Shown here piece after piece: positions 13,401-24,977 of a stretch of 64,000 nucleotides of DNA (within the stretch, counting starts at the first letter, position 1; each line of letters opens with the position of its first letter). Source of the DNA: Bugulina stolonifera (lineage: Eukaryota > Bryozoa > Gymnolaemata > Cheilostomatida > Bugulidae); assembly GCA_935421135.1 (NCBI GenBank), contig OW285193.1:3593996-3657995 (forward strand), in the 5' to 3' direction. A program made the position numbers and the translations under genes. Below the pieces are notes generated by a model. It was not told where the DNA came from. It did not search any database and worked only from the letters and a program-made list of their open reading frames with translations.

Positions 13401-14430
13401 TTGTGGAATTTGCCAAGAAAACATGAGGGCCAATGCATCCACTAATCTTGAATATTTTGAGATCCCTGAATATCCCATGCAGTCTGTCAGCATGGATGTT
13501 TTTGAGTTGAATGGTATTCAATATCTGGTGACAGTTGATAGATATTCTAAATGGCCCTGTTGCAATGAGCTCAAGACAGGCAGATCAAGCGAAATGATTT
13601 CTTTGTTGAGAAGACAATTCCTAGACTTTGGGAAGCCAGAGATTCTCATCTCTGACAATGCGACATGTTTCACATCCTATGAATTCAAATGCTTTATGGA
13701 GGATAATGAAATTAAGCATGTCACCACCAGTCCATATTATTCACAGTCGAATGGATTAGCCGAGAGGATGAACAAAACTATAAAGAACAGTTTGCAGAAA
13801 GCTTTTGAGTCCAACCAGTCTCTGTTTGATGTGTTATTCACCCTTCGTTCTACTCCTATTGGTGACAATTTACCATCACCAGCAGTTCTCTTGCAAGCTA
13901 GAAATCTAAGAGGGGGCTTACATTGTGCACCAGCACAACTGAAACACAAGCACCTTAACTTGAATGAGATTGAGGACATTTTCATGAAGCGCCAGGCGAG
14001 AACTACCTTTAACAGTAGTACAGGCAAGCCAGCAGTGCAGTTTTATGTTGGTTTAAAAGTTTGGTTGAAGCTAAGTCATAGGAATTGGGTAGAGGGCGAG
14101 ATTGTTGAGCTAGCTCAAACTCCTAGAAGTTTCTATATACAGTTGAATGATGGCAGGGTGTTTAGAAGAAATCAGAAATACCTTAGGCTACGTAAACCAG
14201 TCAATACCAGTTCTAGTGAGAAAGTTAGTGTACAGCCATCCCAGTCAGCTATACCTGTTAGCCCTCCCAGTAATTTAGAGACTAGCCAAAGATCCCAACC
14301 CACTAGCTCACAAGTTGTTAGTAACAGCACCAATAATAGCCCTAGTGTACAAACCCAACCCCATTCTGGTCCACACACTATAACAAGATCCGGCAGGGTC
14401 TCCAAGCCACCTGCCAGATATGGCAGCTAG
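10417..14430 (+). CDS. gag-pol: Gag-Pol polyprotein of the gypsy element
   Basis: 1337 codons in one frame from an ATG 70 bp past the 5' LTR. Order: Gag capsid-like region (about residues 1-225); two zinc knuckles (C230-x2-C-x3-H-x4-C, then C249-x2-C-x4-H-x4-C); aspartic protease with VDTGA (317-321); reverse transcriptase with YVDD (about 594-597); RNase H (VDASQHG near 742); integrase HHCC zinc domain from about residue 963 (HAGHLG...CGIC); then the DDE core (SMDVF, SDNATCF, AERMNK). A C-terminal tail of about 110 residues is Ser/Pro-rich. Protease, RT, RNase H, integrase in that order is Ty3/gypsy architecture. No envelope gene follows. All catalytic motifs are intact and no stop or frameshift interrupts them. 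Confidence 0.95.
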   Translation: MAEGLRPPGNFISSTGNPSENSRSWTKWLEQFDYYMVATEKGAKSGEVQVATLLTLLGAQGQEIYRTFDLTADQKKDVAVVKGKFTAHFAPQVKTVFERFKFHSRIQQQTESFDDFLTALRCLVTTCNFHEDEKDNALMDRIVAGITSQTVREDIFNLDGNPDLDKVIQLCRRAEATKQYMSDMKPEAQKSVHAIQQQHTQHTRKQTYQKPDKKSTQQTTSTNNGLVKSCKYCKTDHPRGQCPAYGKVCKSCHKPNHFARACRSSGKTVSTSKINTNELTEMQNDHEVTFAVNTKPNTTNEWCINAFCNDLPLQLKVDTGASCNVMPKKTFEFLCRKSCSTVSFDKHTKALVTFSGHKLSVLGRTTLLVEVHKKFYSIEFVIVDTCSGQTTLLGLPSCKELGLVNVTDSVSDLVARDFADVFQGLGKLPCRHALQLKSDPKPVIHSARRVPFRLRDKLRETLDHMVSQGTITKVRQATDWVHPIVNVLKPNGSLRICLDPSELNKNLKREHYALPTPTEIFAKLGQSRVFTTLDCTSGFMQIELDHESSLLTTFATPFGRYRFLRLPYGISSSPEIFSRTVTELFEDIQGVECYVDDILIHAPTETEHDAILKAVLERCRESNLKLNEAKCKFRQAELKYLGHIISEGKIKADPAKVEAVVNMPPPQCKEDIRRLLGMATYLAKFCPNLSELTTPLRDLTRKDVEWSWTDIHAQSFENLKSVIASCPTLKIFDPLLPLTLSVDASQHGMGATILQEGQPVEYASCALTETQRRYAQIEKKFLAVQFGLRRFHQYIYGQHVIVETDHLPLLSIVKKGLNDLSPRLMRMRLRNQIYDYSLVYKPGKELVLADTLSRAFLAEQSCDGAELLQNNDFEQIQAVTQGILTGPTFKGRLQTAVKSDPTMQILISHIEDGWPMQKKFCLDILKPYWTVRHDLTVYDGLILRSNQIVIPVSMQKEVANLIHAGHLGTSKCIERAKCAVYWPGYHSQIKDLVDGCGICQENMRANASTNLEYFEIPEYPMQSVSMDVFELNGIQYLVTVDRYSKWPCCNELKTGRSSEMISLLRRQFLDFGKPEILISDNATCFTSYEFKCFMEDNEIKHVTTSPYYSQSNGLAERMNKTIKNSLQKAFESNQSLFDVLFTLRSTPIGDNLPSPAVLLQARNLRGGLHCAPAQLKHKHLNLNEIEDIFMKRQARTTFNSSTGKPAVQFYVGLKVWLKLSHRNWVEGEIVELAQTPRSFYIQLNDGRVFRRNQKYLRLRKPVNTSSSEKVSVQPSQSAIPVSPPSNLETSQRSQPTSSQVVSNSTNNSPSVQTQPHSGPHTITRSGRVSKPPARYGS

Positions 14431-14610
14431 ATTTTGTTCACCACCAGTGTTGTCAACAAGCAATCATTTTTGGTCACTTATATCATGCATAGTTCTAGTG
14501 TATAAACATTATGATTAGTTCACTCATACAGCTTTATTATTTTAGTTGGCAAGTTGTGCAATGCATGCTAGAGCTAAGTTGAGTAATTATTTTTATCTTG
14601 AGAAAGGAGA

Positions 14611-14837
14611 TGTTATAATGTAGAACATTATTTACTAATATCGTATTAATAGCTTTGTACAACACTACTGATATTATTTTAATAGCCTTGTTTTGCTGGT
14701 GGTATTGTACACACACATCCTGTTTTAGTTTTAGTCTGACAGTCAAACATTCATGTGTATCATGTAGGAACATAGAATAAATAGCAAACACAAAACAAAC
14801 TCCTCACTAAATTTATAGTGTATACAACATTATAACA
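14611..14837 (+). repeat. 3' LTR of gypsy element
   Basis: A near-identical direct copy of 10120-10346. It is preceded by the purine tract AGAAAGGAGA at 14601-14610, the expected plus-strand primer. Confidence 0.95.
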
Positions 14838-15939
14838 ATTACATAAAAGAGTGAACAGTTATATGTGCTCTTTATTGGTGTATTGTATATAATATCAGGT
14901 GTAGGCCGATGCTGAGACTCATTGGAGCTCAGGACCGGCGTAAGTCATGTAGAGTTTATACTCCGAGGGAGTGTAGTGAAAGATTGTGTATCCTTAAGAT
15001 CTTAGGACCGACGCTAGGTTCATTTAGAACCCGGGATCAACCTAAGTCTAAGGAGTGTAGAGATGTGCTTAGCCTAGGATGGGGTGAACTCGAGCCGTAC
15101 TGGATCTAAGGATCCTCCGGTAGAGTTACCCGCCTAAAGAGTAAGCCTCTGTAGGTTGAGTTAGGAGATGTTGCTTTATTCAAGCGCAATCAACAACTGA
15201 CTAAAGATATAAAATGCACTGCCTTATAAACTATAACTACTTCCGGCCAAAAGAGCTCGACATGGTATCAGCCGGCCGACATGGTATCGGCTCCGGAGCT
15301 GATGCAACAACATGGATGGTTCCGCCGGATGTCGGTCACATAAAAGGGTCGGCCTTGGCACAAAATGTGCTTACAATAGTGTGAAACATGTCATATATAA
15401 TTATGAGTCCAATACATAAGGCCGACCACAAGGTTACTTAATACAAATGGCAAAAAGACTCTATTTAAATACAATCCAGCAAGGGCAAACAATTACCAAG
15501 AATATATGTGGGAAAAACCAAGTTGCAACACAAGTGTAATTCCAAAGCCTGATTGCTAGTATATAAAAGACAGACAGTATGTACAGTAATACAGTACAAT
15601 ATTAATGGATAATTCGCATGAGTACGAATGCAATACAAGATAAGATGTCATGTATCAATGAATAGTCTCAGTGTTTATGTATAATGTTTGTGTGGTTGGG
15701 GAGGGCGACATCTGGACACCCTACAAACTGGACACCCACAAACTGGACACCCTGCAAACTGGACACCCTGAAAAAAACTGGACACCCTGCAAATACTCAT
15801 TCACTATTGAAGTAAGTAAGTTTTTTATAGTAAAATATAGTTCAAAAAGTCTCATTCTACATCACTACATAATAAATTTCAGAAAATATTTTTTAAATTA
15901 AATTGAAAACACTTCAAAATATTGTGGTACAAGATATCT

Positions 15940-16600
15940 TATAAAAACTGGACAACCTCTCCAAAAATCTATGTATCTACACTTTATGGAAATATTTATG
16001 GTTAGACCTATCCAACACTTATCAATCTACATTTCCAAAGCAAATTTTTATTTTTAAAATTTAAACTTTGAATTTTATAATCAAAATTCTATTTTCACTC
16101 ATTAACAGCTTGCCTCAAAGATTTTTGACCTTCCAAAGTGTCCGACATATCTTTGAAAAACTGGACACCCTCTCCAAAATTCCATGTATCTACACTTTAT
16201 GGAAATATTTATGGCTAGACCTATTTGACACTTATCAATCTACATTTCCAAAACAAATTTTTATTTTTGAAATTTAAACTTTGAATTTTATAATCAAAAT
16301 TCTATTTTCACTCATTAACAACTTGCTTCAAAGATTTTCGACCTTTTAAAGTGTCCGACATATCTTTGAAAAACTGGACACTCTCTCAAAAAATCCATGT
16401 ATCTACACTTTTGAAAAATATTTATAGCTAGACATATTCAACACTTATCAATCTACATTTCCAAAGCAAATATTTGTTTCTGAAATTTAAACTTCGAATT
16501 TTATAATCAAAATTCTATTTTCACCCATTAATAACTTGCTTGACAGATTGTCGACTGTCCAAAGGGTACGAGATGTCTTCAAAAACTCGAAACCCTGAAC
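15940..16600 (+). repeat. 213-bp tandem repeats, left arm (about 3 copies)
   Basis: AT-rich units, each containing AACTGGACA near one end and a shared block ending in ttataatcaaaattctattttc. Each unit carries a 69-codon open frame because 213 is a multiple of three and the copies are similar. I regard these as satellite-like, not coding. Confidence 0.8.
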
Positions 16601-16875
16601 TTTTATACGCTCCTGTCGATGTAGTCTTGCCTCACATTGATAGTTGTCCTCTCCCAATACCATTGGAGCACACAACTTCCAATTGTTAGCTACTATCTAG
16701 CAATTATATTATTATGATCAGTTTTACATCCTGTACATGTACATGTACAATGTACATCAAGAATTATTTCTGTGCAATGATATAGGTATGTAGTGTAGGC
16801 ATAGCATAGCATATGATGTGCAGCAATATAGCATAACAATAGCATCATTCTGCCTCTAACCTTTGTACTAATTAT

Positions 16876-17538
16876 TGTGATGGTACGCCCAGTCGTATCT
16901 TACATCTGACACTCATTATTGCGTGCATACATGTATATATCTGCTTGTACTTTACTCTTATATTGTTATATATGATTGTATGATTATTTCTAAGTCTTTT
17001 AATGCCTTTTATACCCATGTACAGAGGCCCGACCTCTCAGAATCCATTGATATTCATTTTGTACATGAATTGGACCATTATAAGCAACTTTTGTAGAACC
17101 CGACCTATTTTGGGTCGGCCGTCGGGCTTCCGGCGGCCATCTTGTTGCGCAACTTCCGGACGACCACACGTCGTCTTTTCCCGACGTCACGTCGGCCGGA
17201 AGTCCTTATACTATATAAAGGGCACTGTTTTACTGTTCATTGTCTCAGTCTACACTTGGCTTTCAATAAAGACACATCTATACTTGATACAGGGACTTTC
17301 TCTTCCTTTTACTAGGTCATTCGCTTTGCGAACCGCCTACTAGGTTGAATTACTCTCTTTCACTGTATAGTCTGAAGGTCGGACTTGAGATCAGATGGGT
17401 CGTCTTTGGTAGTATTTGGGCTACTGAGACCGCTCGATCTTTCATGTAATGCGAAGTCCTATTACCACTCATAGGCACTTCATTTCTGGGTCGATAGTCG
17501 TCCAAGGACGACCGCACCAAATCACAGAAACCATTACA
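16876..17538 (+). mobile_element. Solo LTR inserted in left arm only
   Basis: 663 bp, starting TGTGATGG and ending CCATTACA (imperfect inverted ends), flanked by a 4-bp TTAT duplication (16872-16875, 17539-17542). It contains a tatataaag box near 17212 and a caataaagac poly(A) signal near 17265, spaced as in an LTR promoter/R region. The inverted partner arm at about 23201-23215 lacks it, which confirms the borders. It is related to the LTR at 50230-50908. Confidence 0.88.
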
Positions 17539-17610
17539 TTATTAATATCAATTTATAGTCTTGTTGTTCCAATCTTTGTGGCAAACATTACTTGCTGTCC
17601 TTACTGTAAT

Positions 17611-17958
17611 CAGTGGTCAAAGTCTAAGAAAAGAGGCGGGGGGTCTCTAGGGTAGCAGACATAATCACTGGAGGGCACGAAGCACCCAAACGGCGCGTGC
17701 TGGCAGGGAGGGTCCGGGAGGGGCGCCTGAGCGCCCTCCCGGAAGCTGGAAACTTTATCAAAATTAGACACCGAAATAGTGCAAAATGCAAGAACTTCAG
17801 GTTAAAATATGGTCCAAGATCTTAAGATAAAATAATATGGTCCAATTTGTATTATTATTATAGTAGCAATCTGTAGGGGGTCTATCAGTCTGAGGGACCC
17901 CCTGAAATTTATGGTGGGGGGACTGAGACCCCCAAAGACCCCCCAACTTTGACCACTG
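17611..17958. mobile_element. hAT-type MITE
   Basis: 348 bp with 13-bp terminal inverted repeats CAGTGGTCAAAGT and an 8-bp target duplication ACTGTAAT (17603-17610, 17959-17966). CAGTG-type ends plus an 8-bp duplication are typical of hAT elements. The inside is GC-rich with no transposase, so it is non-autonomous. The right arm keeps the unfilled site, with a single copy of the 8-mer (reverse complement) at 23136-23143. Confidence 0.93.
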
Positions 17959-19321
17959 ACTGTAATTATTGGCTATTCCTGTTGCATGCTTGATATTTTG
18001 GCTTCTACATTGTATGAACTTTTTATCAAATAATTAACATTGATTTTTATCACACCGATCATCATGTGGGTGATCAACAATATTGTTATTTGGACACTAT
18101 ACTTTCTTCTGTTGATCAATACAATAATATGGCTGTTCCCATCAAAAACGCACCTGTATTCTATATTATTGTATATAGACATACTGCATCAGTGTAGCCG
18201 CATGCTCAGGAATTATCCTCTCTTTTCTAATACTAGTAACATGATACATAATCAGTCTGTACTTTACTACTTACACCAAACAGTATTAGCTTGCTCCTTT
18301 TGTCTGTGATGCAGCAACGCTGCCCAAAATTTCATATTATATTGTAATGCACAGTATGTACTCGTATGTTTGCTGTCCACTAGATAAAATATTGTAGTGA
18401 TTTCAGACAATCAATTTACTGCATGTTCCATATGTTTCCACTTAATGTACAATTGTTTGTACAGTTAGTAGTATTCTAGTACATAGACTTTTTTCACCTT
18501 ATATTGAATTTAAACAAGATAAAGTTCTGAAAATACAGAACAGAACTGAAAACCAGAGCAACTAGGGTGGCTAACTAGGTCCTACCTATTCGCACATAAA
18601 GCACAAGAGTAACGAATCAGACCTGTTGGTCATTGTAATCACAACATGATAGTCATTGTAGTCAATCACATCTCTTACTAACGGATGTAGAGTAAGGAGA
18701 CACGATAGACCACTGTTGTACCTCCTGTGTCATTTCAATTATACATGAGAAACTTGACAATGGACAGTGTATAGACTTTTTTCATCTTATGTTGAATTTA
18801 AACTAGATAGAAGATGCATCATATTATAAACTAGATAAAGTTTTGAAAAGGCGCATGCATAATACATGTATTTATCATTATTAGGATATGACTTCAGACT
18901 AATATAGACTATATAATTATAATGGGCTACTAGTAGTGTCATAACCTTTTAGCTGACTGTGACATGTCATATGTGCATATTATGTACATGTATATCTAAC
19001 AACAAGTAAGTGTTTCTTGCTATATTGTTTGCAACGGAATTTATTCTTGTATTTACTGTATACATATAAGAATGGAGCTAACAACTAGATGTGCAGACAG
19101 TCTGAGACTAAGAAATACTGCTATGCTGTAACTTGTACACAAAAAGGCATCGACTTGTATTCAAGTGTCTGTTGTAAAGTTATCCTCCCCCACCCCGCGT
19201 TATTAATGGAATGCAATAACATACATTTGATTATGGCAATGCAGCTTGGCTTCTAATCAAATACAACCTGATTTGCAATCCATTGCTAAAATCATGAACC
19301 TCATAAGTTATTGATCAGAAT

Positions 19322-19370
19322 AAGAAGTTGTCGTCTCACAATTTTAAAATTGAGAGAGGACAACTTCTTA
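19322..19370. repeat. Palindromic mini-element, copy 1
   Basis: Stem aagaagttgtc...gacaacttctt around aattttaaaatt; a near-perfect foldback of about 50 bp. Related palindromes lie at 22080, 32411 and 32490. Confidence 0.6.
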
Positions 19371-19385
19371 TTAGTCATGTTTTTC

Positions 19386-22074
19386 TCATGTGTTCAACTT
19401 ACATGTAGCAGCTAACATTGCTGCAAGTTCAAATTACCATGTACATGTACATGTACAATGCGAGCTGTGGTTTCATTCAAATGAAGAGAAAGACTACAGA
19501 GTCATGTTGTATTGTTATTTGGTAGCTGTACATATAGTGTACACCAGCAAGATCATTTGAGAAGCAGTTGAACCTGTGTTTTCTAGGCTAATAAGCTTGT
19601 GAAGCAGTCTACACCTTGACCACTCAACTCCACCCCCCCCCCCCAATGCAACTAGTATGGTATGTAAATGTATGGTCACAGCTACATTGTACATGTACAC
19701 ATTTTATCATTTTATAGTCTTTGATCAAACAATTTTTTAGAAGCATTGCACAATAAAATAGACGGTGAGATGGTGAGGTGATGCTGAGGAGTCACCCGAG
19801 GACAATGGCTGACATTCATTATCGTTATCTTTGTGTATAATCGTGTGCAATGTCTGTCTTTTGATATGTTATCTCTAGAGTGCATTGTGTGTCGAGGCCA
19901 AGGGTCGGGTATATACAGTATATATATACATGTATTACATTAAGATGTGTTTATATATATTATGTCTACACCCGACTTATTTACATGTAGGGTCGATGTT
20001 TCAATATTGGACTTTTGGGTATGTTATCATGAATGGGTCATCCCTCCCGATGCCCCTTGGACCCGAGTATTGTGCAGGACCGATGGGCAGCTACATGTAG
20101 TTGTGTTAAATATACATGTACATGTATATGTAGTTAAGACCATTTAATTATATTTTTCCCATGATGTACATACACCATCTATCACGATTTTTAATAGCAA
20201 TTATTTATGGCTTTGGCTTTGGGATGATGCATAATTTTTTAATTTGTGTGGGACTGACCTTTGGTTAACCCCTCACAAGATGTAACTGGATTTTGTCTAT
20301 AAGTGAAAACATTTTGCTACATGTATATAATACTCGTACATTGTATATCCATGACGTTGCTACTTAGACTCCAATGAAGACGTTTTATTTTGCTCTATAT
20401 AAACTTCATGGTGTTTACTAGTCTAGGAATATCTTAGCCTTGGTTCCTCATGAAGCCGAAGGCCAAAGCAACTAGGGTAGGGTCATACCTATAAAGTCAT
20501 AAATGTCAAGAGCAACTCGGACCTACAGGTCATCATGATGTAATGTTTCAGTATGTTTCAGGGTGTGGGAAGGGTCCAAGAGTGGTCTATTCGACCTGCT
20601 TCCTTGTTACATAAACTGAGCAGTGATAGCATTGTTGATTATGATGTGTGTGCAACCCGTAGGTCAGAATTATTGCTTATTAACTAGAGTCCTCATGAGT
20701 ATAATTATATACATGTATTTTCCATTTTTATTCTGGCGAAGATCAAGTCCAGAAAACAAGAAGTATGATCGATGCTACAGTAGTTTAGGCACTTTGGGCT
20801 ACCCAGTCCAAGGGGACCAAAAGCTGGAAGTACACTATTCTAGAAAAGACAACTCCAATACTTCTTCCTAGTAGATGTGTCTCCAAGCAACAATTGATTT
20901 GAAAGCAGAAAAGCGATCGCCTTATACAGTTTTTACATTATTGGCATGCGGTTAATATTGAAGCCTATTAGATGGAACCTTTTAAATGAAGCTAGCCTAC
21001 ATTTATTAGTAGGAATTATTTAGCCTTCACCAACCCTACTAATAAGCATTAATCACTCATCGAACACTGAAGACTTACCTTGTTCCATGCGGATAATTGT
21101 ATAATATAATATTTTTATATTCTTATGCATGTTGTAAATGTTAACCTATCATGTTCTAACATGTGAACTATAATTTAATTTCTGGTAGAACCTAACATCA
21201 TCTTGAGTCTGTTCTATATTTTTGTATTTTCTGATACTGTATATTGCTAAATAGTTTAATACTGCAAATTCTTGTACTATTCATATATTATACATTTTGC
21301 TCTACTAGAAGTTTGCGGATATTATTATAATACTAGTTTACCCATGTTCCAGTCTGGCCACACTCAATCTCAGTATTAAGACGGAGCAGATTCACTGTAG
21401 GAGGTGCTTTATTTAGCTATCTAATACAGTTTGAATTACCAGGTACTATAAAGTGACATATCTTTGTATATATTATGCTATCTTATTCTACATATTTAAT
21501 GCTAGCATTGGACGTGGGTTCCAAGTCCAATTTTAGAGTTGAGTAAGACTACTACTAGGACTCAATGTTTTTAATGCAATGTCGGTGCCTATGCTAGAAG
21601 ATGCTGGCATATTATGCCCTACGTTAGGCAGCCCTTGCATCTCATGGTCTAGCAAAGTGTTCGTTCAGCAAGCAGGCTAGCTGGGCCACTCCTCCCACTG
21701 GTGTCGCTGCTTACACTTTGGTGGTTAGCCTACATTAGTTAGGTGACCAGTTCAAGGTAGATTTCTTCCCATAGTACCTTGGCAGGTTTAAAACAATTGT
21801 GCTTGATATGTTGCAATTTATAAAGATTTAGTAAATGTACAAATTTCATTCATACAGAACAGCAGTATTTACTACAACACTTATTGACATACATATACGT
21901 ACAAGTATTAAATAATATCATTCATCATTGTGGGGAGAGAATTACTAAAGCATAATATCATAAACTATGTAGTCCTTCTCTTAATTGGCATGAAATAACA
22001 GCACAAATTTCTGTATGATAATTTGAACTTGCAGCAATGTTAGTAAGCTTAACACATTAAGAAAAACATGGCCA
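19386..22074. other. Spacer between the inverted arms, no gene seen
   Basis: About 2.7 kb unique to the centre. It contains a poly-C run near 19630, TACATGTA clusters and short open frames without coding character. A block at about 20460-20540 (gcaactagggt...) resembles 18560-18640 in the left arm, which suggests a fragment of a dispersed repeat. No transposase-like frame is present. Confidence 0.4.
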
Positions 22075-22079
22075 GTAAG

Positions 22080-22132
22080 GAGTTGTGCTTTCTCAATTTT
22101 AAAATTGTGAGAAGATAACTTTTTATTCTGAT
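22080..22132. repeat. Palindromic mini-element, copy 2
   Basis: agttgtgctttctc, aattttaaaatt, then gagaagataact: a diverged foldback at the inner end of the right arm, the counterpart of copy 1 in the left arm. Confidence 0.55.
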
Positions 22133-23509
22133 TAATAACTCCTGAGGGTCACAATTTTAGCAATGGATTGCAAAAAAGGTTGTATTTGAGTAGAAGCCAA
22201 GCAGCATTGCCATAATTATGTTATTGTACTGGGGGAGGGGGGGGGGGGGCAGAGGATAACTTTGCAACAGGCACTGGAATATGAAGTCAAGGCCTTTGTG
22301 TGTACAAGCTATAGTGTATCAGTATGTTTTAGTCTCAAGCTGTCTGCACACCAAGTTGTTCGCCCTATTTCTCACGTATTTTAATGCTGCAAGGCATAAC
22401 AGTAAATACAAGAATAAGTTTCCTTGCAAAGAATATGGCAAAAAGCAATTATTTTTTGTTAGATATACATGAACATGTCATAGTCAGTTAAATGGTTATA
22501 TAACACTACTAGTCTAACATAGACAGGCAGTGAAGTCACATTCTAATAATTATAAATATTGTGCATGTGTATTTTCAGAACTTTATCTTGTTTAAATTCA
22601 ATATAAGATGATAAAAGTCTATGTACTAGAATACTACTAATTATACAAACAATTGTACAATAAGTGGAAACATGTGGAACATGCAGTAAATTGATTGTCT
22701 GAAATCACTGCAATATTTTATCTAGTGGACAGCAAACATAGGGGTACATACGGTGCATTACAATATAAGATGAAATTCTGGGCAGTGTTCCGGCTGCATC
22801 ACAGACAAAAGGAGCAAGCTAATACTGTTTGGTGTAAGTAGTAAAGTACAGACTGATTATGTATCATGTTACTAGTATTAGAAAAGAGAGGATAACTCCT
22901 GAGCATGCGGCTACACTGATGCAGTATATACAATAATATAGAATACAGGTACGTTTTTGATGAGAACAGCCATATCATTGCATTGATCAACAGAAGAAAG
23001 TATAGTGTCCAAATAACAATATTGTTGATCACCCACATGATGATCGGTGTGATAAAAATCAATGTTAATTATTTGATAAAAACTTCATACAATGTAGAAG
23101 CCAAAATATCAAGCATGCAACAGGAATAGCCAATAATTACAGTAAGGACAGCAAGTAATGTTTGCCACAAAGATTGGAACAACAAGACTATAAATTGATA
23201 TTATTAATTAGTACAAAGGTTAGAGGCAGAATGGTGCTATTGTTATGCTATATTGCTGCACATCATATGCTATGCTATGCCTACACTACATACCTACATC
23301 ATTGCACAAAAATAATTCTTGATGTACATTGTACATGTACATGTACAGGATGTAAAACTGATCATAATAATATAATTGCTAGATAGTAGCTAACAATTGG
23401 AAGTTGTCTGCTCCAATGGTATTGGGAGAGGACAACTATCAATGTGAGGCAAGACTACATCGACAGGAGCGTATAAAAGTTCAGGGTTTCGAGTTTTTGA
23501 AGAAATCTC

Positions 23510-24375
23510 GTACCCTTTGGACGGTCGAAAGTTTTTGAGGCAAGTTGTTAATGAGTAAAAATAGAATTTTGATTATAAAATTCAAAGTTTAAATTTCAAA
23601 AATAAGAATTTGCTTTGGAGATGTAGATTGATAAGTGTTAAATAGGTCTAGCCATAAATATTTCCATAAAGTGTAGATACATGGATTTTTTGAGAGGATG
23701 TCCAGTTTTTCAAAGATATGTCGGACACTTTGGAAGGTCGAAAATCTTTGAGGCAAGTTGTTAATGAGTGAAAATAGAATTTTGATTATAAAATTCAAAG
23801 TTTAAATTTCAAAAATAAAAATTTGCTTTGGAAATGTACATTGATAAGTGTTAAATAGGTCTAGCCATAAATATTTCCATAAAGCGTCGATACATGGATT
23901 TTTGGAGAGGGTGTCCAGTTTTTTAAAGATATGTCGGACACTTTGGAAGGTCGAAAATCTTTGAGGCAAATTGTTAATGAGTGAAAATAGAATTTTGATT
24001 ATAAAATTCAAAGTTTAAATTTCAAAAATAAGAATTTGCTTTGGAGATGTAGATTGATAAGTGTTAAATAGGTCTAGCCATAAATATTTCCATAAAGTGT
24101 AGATACATGGATTTTTTGAGAGGATGTCCAGTTTTTCAAAGATATGTCGGACACTTTGGAAGGTCGAAAATCTTTGAGGCAAGTTGTTAATGAGTGAAAA
24201 TAGAATTTTGATTATAAAATTCAAAGTTTAAATTTCAAAAATAAAAATTTGCTTTGGAAATGTAGATTGACAAGTGTTGAATAGGTCTAACCATAAATAT
24301 TTCCATAAAGCGTCGATACATGAATTTTTGGAGAGGGTGTCCAGTTTTTATAAGATATCTTGTACCACAATATTT
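23510..24375 (-). repeat. 213-bp tandem repeats, right arm (about 4 copies)
   Basis: The 69-codon frames starting at 23798, 24011 and 24224 on the minus strand are exactly 213 bp apart, which gives the period. Copies alternate between two subtypes (tttttgagaggatgtcc and tttggagagggtgtcc), pointing to a 426-bp higher-order step. Confidence 0.85.
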
Positions 24376-24499
24376 TGAAGTGTATTCAATTTAATTTAAA
24401 AAAATATTTTCTGAAATTTATTATGTAATGATGAAGAATGAGACCTTTTAAACTATATTTTACTATAAAAAACTTACTTACTTCAATAGTAAATGAGTA

Positions 24500-24632
24500 T
24501 TTGCAGGGTGTCCAGTTTTTTCAGGGTGTCCAGTTTGCAGGGTGTCCAGTTTGTGGGGTGTCCAGTTTGTGGGTGTTCAGTTTGTAGGGTGTCCAGTTTG
24601 TGGGGTGTCCACTTTACGGGTGTCCAGATGTC
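24500..24632 (-). repeat. Terminal CTGGACACCCT mini-repeats, right arm
   Basis: About seven short repeats of the type ggtgtccagttt(g). Matching repeats lie at 15712-15790 in the left arm. They form the outer ends of the inverted structure. Confidence 0.7.
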
Positions 24633-24977
24633 GGTGAACCTGTGGTTGGCCCAGGGAAACCATGGTCACGGAGGCTGTTTCACCACAATATGTAGGTCAA
24701 TGCCCCTCAGTGTGTTAGCTCTTACATGTATTTATTATACATGTACCATTGTTCGAGACTGACTAACATAGTTGTACTGAATAGATATGATATGAATGCA
24801 CTGTTAGCTTTTTGAGAAAAGCCTTGAGCTATACTAATACTTGACATGATATTGCAATGTGTTGAATAGAATAAAACAGTTTAGATTGAATAATGTGACA
24901 TGGTGACAGCAGTGAGATAAACCTAGTTTACTATGGGAGGAATTTTACCACCATCACAGCTTAATTTACGCTCTAAG

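Larger units (their letters stand above)
10120..14837 (+). mobile_element. Complete Ty3/gypsy-type LTR retrotransposon
   Basis: A 4,718-bp element with two 227-bp LTRs that begin TGTTATAATG and end CATTATAACA. A 5-bp target duplication ATTAC flanks it (10115-10119, 14838-14842). The LTRs differ at only about one position (ccaact/caaact), so the insertion is young. A purine tract lies at 14601-14610 just before the 3' LTR. One uninterrupted gag-pol frame suggests it may be autonomous. It landed inside an older solo LTR. Confidence 0.95.
10017..15598 (-). mobile_element. Older solo LTR, split by the gypsy element
   Basis: Two pieces, 10017-10119 and 14843-15598, form one LTR of about 860 bp in minus orientation once the nested gypsy element and one copy of its target duplication are removed. 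The plus-strand ends are TGTAATG and ACAGTACA, flanked by a 4-bp ATAT duplication (10013-10016 and 15599-15602). On the minus strand there is a TATA-like box and an aataaagc poly(A) signal near 15180. The sequence around 15240-15420 matches the other family members by its ggtcggcc and ccgg-rich core. Confidence 0.65.
15709..19385 (+). repeat. Left arm of giant inverted duplication
   Basis: It starts CGACATCTGGACACCC, with tandem CTGGACACCCT motifs, and matches the reverse complement of 22075-24632 along its length. Examples are the 213-bp repeats, a conserved 87-89-codon open frame (18040-18309 and 22799-23062), and the terminal palindrome at 19322. Two insertions, at 16876-17538 and 17611-17958, are absent from the right arm. 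Once they are removed both arms are about 2.6 kb. The inner border is approximate. Confidence 0.85.
22075..24632 (-). repeat. Right arm of giant inverted duplication
   Basis: The reverse-complement partner of 15709-19385, ending GGGTGTCCAGATGTCG. It keeps the empty sites for both left-arm insertions and has about one more 213-bp unit than the left arm. Confidence 0.85.

Noticed and set aside
15940..16277. Repeated 69-residue proteins MNFIIKIL...
   Set aside because: One frame of the 213-bp AT-rich satellite, repeated because the period is a multiple of three.
18040..18309. Hydrophobic 89-residue protein conserved in the inverted partner
   Set aside because: It is conserved only because the arms are duplicates; the differences change amino acids freely and include an indel, with no sign of coding constraint.
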